DNA from: DATACQ01 sp036555515
Lineage (GTDB): Bacteria > Desulfobacterota > Binatia > UBA9968
Direction of reading: 5' to 3'
DNA length: 16,818 nt
NCBI GenBank assembly: GCA_036555515.1
Contig: DATBLC010000189.1
Span: 1 to 16,818, forward strand
Part shown: positions 13,966-16,818 of the stretch, in pieces
How positions within the stretch are numbered: position 1 is the first letter of the stretch
Layout of the letters: each line of letters opens with the position of its first letter
Notes under the pieces: model-generated
What the model saw: the letters and a program-made list of their open reading frames with translations, nothing else
What the model was told of the DNA's origin: nothing
Databases searched by the model: none
Program-made: the position numbers and the translations under genes

Positions 13966-15369
13966 CTATGCCAGCGTTACTTTCTGCTGATACCTGGCGA
14001 TCTCCACGGGCCACTTGAGCCGTTCGCGAATGACGCCGGCCAAGGCCGACGCCGCGGCGGGCTCACCGTGAACGATATAAGTTTTGCGCGGCGCTTTTTG
14101 AAATGTCCCAAGCCAGCGGAGAATTTCACTTTGATCCGCGTGGGCGGAAAAACCATCGAGCATCTTAACTTGCGCGCGCACGGGAACCACTTGGCCGAGC
14201 ATCTTGATCTCTTTGGCGCCGTCTTGCAGCAGCCGGCCGCGCGTGCCTTCGGCTTGATATCCGGCCAGGAGTACGGTGGTGTCGGGTTCGGGCAACCGCT
14301 GTTTGAGATGATGGAGAATCCTCCCGCCCGTCGCCATGCCACTCGCCGAAATGATGATCAGAGGGCCTTTGAGCTTGTTGATCGACTTCGACTGTTCCGG
14401 CGTTCTGTGTACCGTCAAATGCCGCGAGCTGATCGGCGAGCGCGCGTGATTGCGCAACGATGCCATCTCGAAATCATGCTCGTCGGTATGCCGGCAATAA
14501 ATGTCGGTCGCTTCGATGCCCATCGGGCTATCGACATGCACCGGAACCACTGGTATCGCGCCCTCATCCTCCAACTGGCGAATCGTGTAAAGCAATTCTT
14601 GGGTTCGCCCGATGGCGAACGCCGGAATGATCAAGCAACCGCGCTGATTGACAACCTCTTTGATAATATTTGCCAGCTCCGGCGCCGATTCCCGGGGGTG
14701 CAAGCGATCGCCATAGGTCGCTTCGATGAGCAGCCAGTCGGCGGGCTTGGCCGGCTCGGGATCTTTCAAAATGGGCCTATCGTAACGCCCCAGGTCGCCG
14801 GAATCGAGCAAATATTTCTTGCCGCCGTTGACCTCGAAGGAGAGCCTTACCGAGCCCGCGCCAAGGATATGACCGACCCGGCCGAAATCGGCTAACACGC
14901 CTTTGGCCACTTCGACGGCTTCCTTGTTGCGCGTCGGCCGCAAGAGACGCAGGGCGCTCTCCGCGTCTTGTAGTGTAAAAAGCGGCAACGCCGGGGCATG
15001 CTTCGAATAACCCTTCCGGTTGGCGTAGCGCGCTTCTTCTTCCTGCAAGTAGGCCGCGTCGGGCAGCATGACGCCCAAGAGATCGCAGGTCCCGGGCGTA
15101 GCGAAGACCGGACCACGGTAGCCCTTGGCGACGATGCGCGGGAGATAGCCTGAGTGATCGATGTGCGCATGGGTCAACACCACGGCGCGCAACCGCGCCA
15201 GATCGATGGGCACGGGAGCCCAATTTTTCAAGCGCAGTTCCTTGAGTCCCTGGAATAAACCGCAATCGATCAACACCTGATCGGAGTTCCTGGTGAACAA
15301 AAATTTCGACCCGGTCACCCCGCCCGCGGCCCCGAGAAACTGCAATGTCGGCGCAGCCGATTTCGCCAT
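13966..15369 (-). CDS. metallo-beta-lactamase/beta-CASP family ribonuclease (CPSF-like RNA-processing exonuclease)
   Basis: A 467-residue cytosolic zinc nuclease of the beta-CASP family (relatives: Thermus TTHA0252, eukaryotic CPSF73). The metal site is complete: HAHIDH (67-72), GHILGAGS (166-173), LDSGDLG (188-194, Asp192 probable ligand) and EATYGDR (216-222). The inserted beta-CASP domain shows IPAFAIGRTQELL (248-260) and ISASGMATGGR (340-350). The C-terminal metal motifs are GFSAHADQSE (407-415) and VHGEP (433-437). All expected catalytic residues are present, so activity on RNA is likely, though its substrate is unknown. The ATG has AAAGGAT about 9 nt upstream. A 36-codon frame lies 25 bp before it. 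Stop is TAG. Confidence 0.92.
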   Translation of the reverse strand: MAKSAAPTLQFLGAAGGVTGSKFLFTRNSDQVLIDCGLFQGLKELRLKNWAPVPIDLARLRAVVLTHAHIDHSGYLPRIVAKGYRGPVFATPGTCDLLGVMLPDAAYLQEEEARYANRKGYSKHAPALPLFTLQDAESALRLLRPTRNKEAVEVAKGVLADFGRVGHILGAGSVRLSFEVNGGKKYLLDSGDLGRYDRPILKDPEPAKPADWLLIEATYGDRLHPRESAPELANIIKEVVNQRGCLIIPAFAIGRTQELLYTIRQLEDEGAIPVVPVHVDSPMGIEATDIYCRHTDEHDFEMASLRNHARSPISSRHLTVHRTPEQSKSINKLKGPLIIISASGMATGGRILHHLKQRLPEPDTTVLLAGYQAEGTRGRLLQDGAKEIKMLGQVVPVRAQVKMLDGFSAHADQSEILRWLGTFQKAPRKTYIVHGEPAAASALAGVIRERLKWPVEIARYQQKVTLA

Positions 15370-15394
15370 CGCAAATTATCCTTTATCGCTTTTC

Positions 15395-15505
15395 CTAACG
15401 ATAGGTAAACAGAGCGCGCCCGAATCCGCAAGCCATAGTTTGCTGCTTGATTGCTTCCAGAGTTTGGGAGATAAAACGCCTTGGGCTTTTCGTAATTTTG
15501 GCCAT
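15395..15505 (-). CDS. possible small basic protein (36 aa) upstream of beta-CASP gene
   Basis: ATG at 15505 is preceded at 8 nt by AGGAT and runs 36 codons to a TAG at 15395, 25 bp before the beta-CASP ATG. The product begins MAKITKSPRRFISQTLEAIK and ends near FGRALFTYR. It is basic, with an amphipathic helix-like centre. I recognise no family. It could be a genuine small protein, a translated leader peptide affecting the downstream gene, or chance. Confidence 0.3.
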   Translation of the reverse strand: MAKITKSPRRFISQTLEAIKQQTMACGFGRALFTYR

Positions 15506-15552
15506 GGTGCTTATCCTATTACTAAACCCAGGTTGTAATCAGAGACAGTCGA

Positions 15553-16602
15553 ATGTCTAAATTTAAGACAATCACAACCTCAGCGGGACTAACAATCATC
15601 ATCTTTTTAATCACCTTCATGCTAGCTGAGATCATGCTCAGGGTTTACAACCACTTCAACCCGACCTTCATCTTCTATGATAGTTCCTATAATCGTTTTC
15701 GCGGGAAGCCTGGTGCACCCGATTATGACTTTTATTTGAATTCCAGAGGGTTTAAGGACGTTGAGTTTAAGCCGGTGAAGGAAGCCAATACTTACCGTGT
15801 TCTCGCTCTGGGTGACTCGTTCGCCTTTGGTGTCGTACCCTATCAATACAACTATCTCACTCTTCTAGAACAACGACTGAAGAGCAGCCGCCGCCAGATC
15901 GAAGTACTGAACATGGGCATTCCGGGCGTCGGCCCCCAACATTATCTGGCACTGTTAGCGAACGAAGGGATCCAATTACAGCCTGACATGGTGATTGTGT
16001 CGTTTTTCATCGGCAATGATTTTACGGATGCAATGCGTAAGGGAAAGACCAAATTTTATCAATACTTCGCCGTTGCGACATTGATTAAATTCTTCATTGA
16101 TCTCAATCGAGAGTACGAAGGGAGAGTGATTCATGTCCAGGCCAGCTACGATGATAATGCGCCTTCTTTCACCGACGAAGCCTATCTGAATCTTGAGAAA
16201 AATCGCAGCTTGATTTATATGAAGCGAGAACCGTTCAAGAAGGAATTTGCCGATGTCATAGGTTATTTGGCGCGGATCAAAGAATTGTGCGATCGGAATA
16301 TGATTGCGCTGAGGGTGGTCATCATTCCAGATGAACTCCAAGTCAATCCGGTCCTCCAGGCCAAGGTACTTAAAGCTCTGAACATCAGTTCCGATGAGCT
16401 TGATTTCACGTTGCCCAACCGATTCCTGAACGAGCAGTTAACAGTGCATCGTATAGACCACTTGGATCTTTTAGACGACTTCTCCTTTGCCTCCGCCCAG
16501 ACGAATCTGTACAAACCGAACAACAGTCATTGGAACATTGCGGGCAACAAGTTGGCCGCCGATATTCTAGCCAGGTATATCTCTAGCCAGTTAAGCAGGT
16601 GA
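15553..16602 (+). CDS. membrane-anchored SGNH/GDSL hydrolase-like protein
   Basis: A 349-residue protein of the SGNH superfamily, whose members include acyl-esterases and O-acetyl-transfer or deacetylase enzymes acting on envelope sugars. One N-terminal membrane helix (about 9-29) would anchor it with the catalytic domain in the periplasm. Block I is GDSFAFG (87-93, nucleophile Ser89), block II is LNMGIPGVG (119-127), block III is IGNDF (153-157), and block V has NNSHWNIAGN (323-332, His326). The residue normally Asp, two or three before the His, is Asn at both 323 and 324, so the triad looks altered. It is the only plus-strand gene, and its base composition is clearly more A/T-rich than its neighbours', suggesting transfer. 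The ATG at 15553 has no strong ribosome site. Substrate unknown. Confidence 0.82.
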   Translation: MSKFKTITTSAGLTIIIFLITFMLAEIMLRVYNHFNPTFIFYDSSYNRFRGKPGAPDYDFYLNSRGFKDVEFKPVKEANTYRVLALGDSFAFGVVPYQYNYLTLLEQRLKSSRRQIEVLNMGIPGVGPQHYLALLANEGIQLQPDMVIVSFFIGNDFTDAMRKGKTKFYQYFAVATLIKFFIDLNREYEGRVIHVQASYDDNAPSFTDEAYLNLEKNRSLIYMKREPFKKEFADVIGYLARIKELCDRNMIALRVVIIPDELQVNPVLQAKVLKALNISSDELDFTLPNRFLNEQLTVHRIDHLDLLDDFSFASAQTNLYKPNNSHWNIAGNKLAADILARYISSQLSR

Positions 16603-16818
16603 AAGCTGACAATTAAGGATGAACATTAAAGATAAAAGGTAAGGAGGAGGAAAAAACTGGAGTCGGATGCGCACAAGCCATCCTCATCCTCATCCGCTTC
16701 AGTGGGGTGAGTAGGGAGCCAGCGTCACTACCACATTCCGCCCTAATCCGGCCAACACCCCGGCGTTACGTTTCTAAATTGAACTGGGAATTCTCCATCA
16801 AACCGATCCGCGAAGTCG
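16603..16818. other. 216-bp right-edge stretch with no supportable gene
   Basis: It starts A/T-rich with purine-rich text (AAGGAGGAGG at 16641-16650) and turns GC-richer. The ATG at 16667 after that purine run opens only 15 codons (HPHPHP-containing) before a stop. On the minus strand a short open frame enters from the right edge and ends at a TAA around 16774 (tail MENSQFNLET); it could be the last codons of a gene lying outside. No terminator for the SGNH gene is seen. Confidence 0.4.

Noticed and set aside
13918..14895. 325-codon plus-strand frame opposite the beta-CASP nuclease
   Set aside because: Antisense of a clear metallo-beta-lactamase fold gene; no motifs of its own.
16667..16714. 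15-codon plus-strand frame after a purine-rich run
   Set aside because: Very short, His-Pro repetitive; likely repeat-derived sequence.
1..16818. CRISPR arrays, tRNA or rRNA genes, complete insertion sequences, toxin-antitoxin or phage-defence modules
   Set aside because: None seen on either strand: no regular spacer-repeat pattern, no cloverleaf, no transposase, no such protein motifs.

Overview
This is a bacterial chromosomal segment of moderately high GC (high fifties percent by eye). Almost everything is on the minus strand, so it reads from right to left. The left 9 kb is housekeeping. In transcription order it runs rho, rpsB, tsf, pyrH, frr, uppS, cdsA, dxr, rseP, tsaB. This is the widely conserved rpsB-to-rseP cluster with tsaB at its end, an arrangement I associate with deltaproteobacterial-type lineages (Desulfobacterota, Binatota or similar uncultured soil and sediment groups). 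That placement is an inference. No rRNA, tRNA or species-specific marker is present to settle it.

Housekeeping block (42-9300): rho has its own sigma-70-type promoter (9250-9278) and a leader of about 295 nt carrying a perfect 7-bp hairpin. A 238-bp gap with a strong stem-loop separates rho from rpsB. From rpsB to tsaB the genes are packed tightly: stop/start overlaps (ATGA or TGATG) couple pyrH-frr, cdsA-dxr and rseP-tsaB, and uppS-cdsA and dxr-rseP also overlap. The only appreciable break is 108 bp between frr and uppS. Together they cover transcription termination (Rho), translation (S2, EF-Ts, RRF, t6A37 synthesis by TsaB), UMP phosphorylation (PyrH), and envelope and isoprenoid synthesis (UppS, CdsA, Dxr), plus the site-2 protease RseP.

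Transport block (9363-13702): this is one ABC importer of the Fe3+/AfuABC-like family in the unusual order ATPase, then fused two-domain permease, then periplasmic binding protein. About 340 bp between the ATPase and permease genes holds a degenerate dispersed repeat and a small reading frame that may be a permease gene remnant. The binding protein lacks the tandem tyrosines expected of ferric-binding members, so its substrate is open. A large imperfect hairpin lies 20 bp past the binding-protein stop codon.

Right part (13703-16818): a gap with a 9-bp-period tandem repeat and an 82-bp palindromic dispersed element precedes a metallo-beta-lactamase/beta-CASP ribonuclease gene. An unlisted 36-codon reading frame with its own ribosome-binding site lies just upstream of that gene. 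Divergent from them is a visibly lower-GC gene for a membrane-anchored SGNH-hydrolase-like protein in which the catalytic Asp position is Asn; this is the best candidate for recent acquisition. The last 216 bp hold no gene I can support.

I found no CRISPR array, complete transposon, phage module or clear defence system. The most interesting items are the disturbed ABC importer locus, the rho leader and rho-rpsB junction, the small ORF before the beta-CASP nuclease, and the dispersed repeats.
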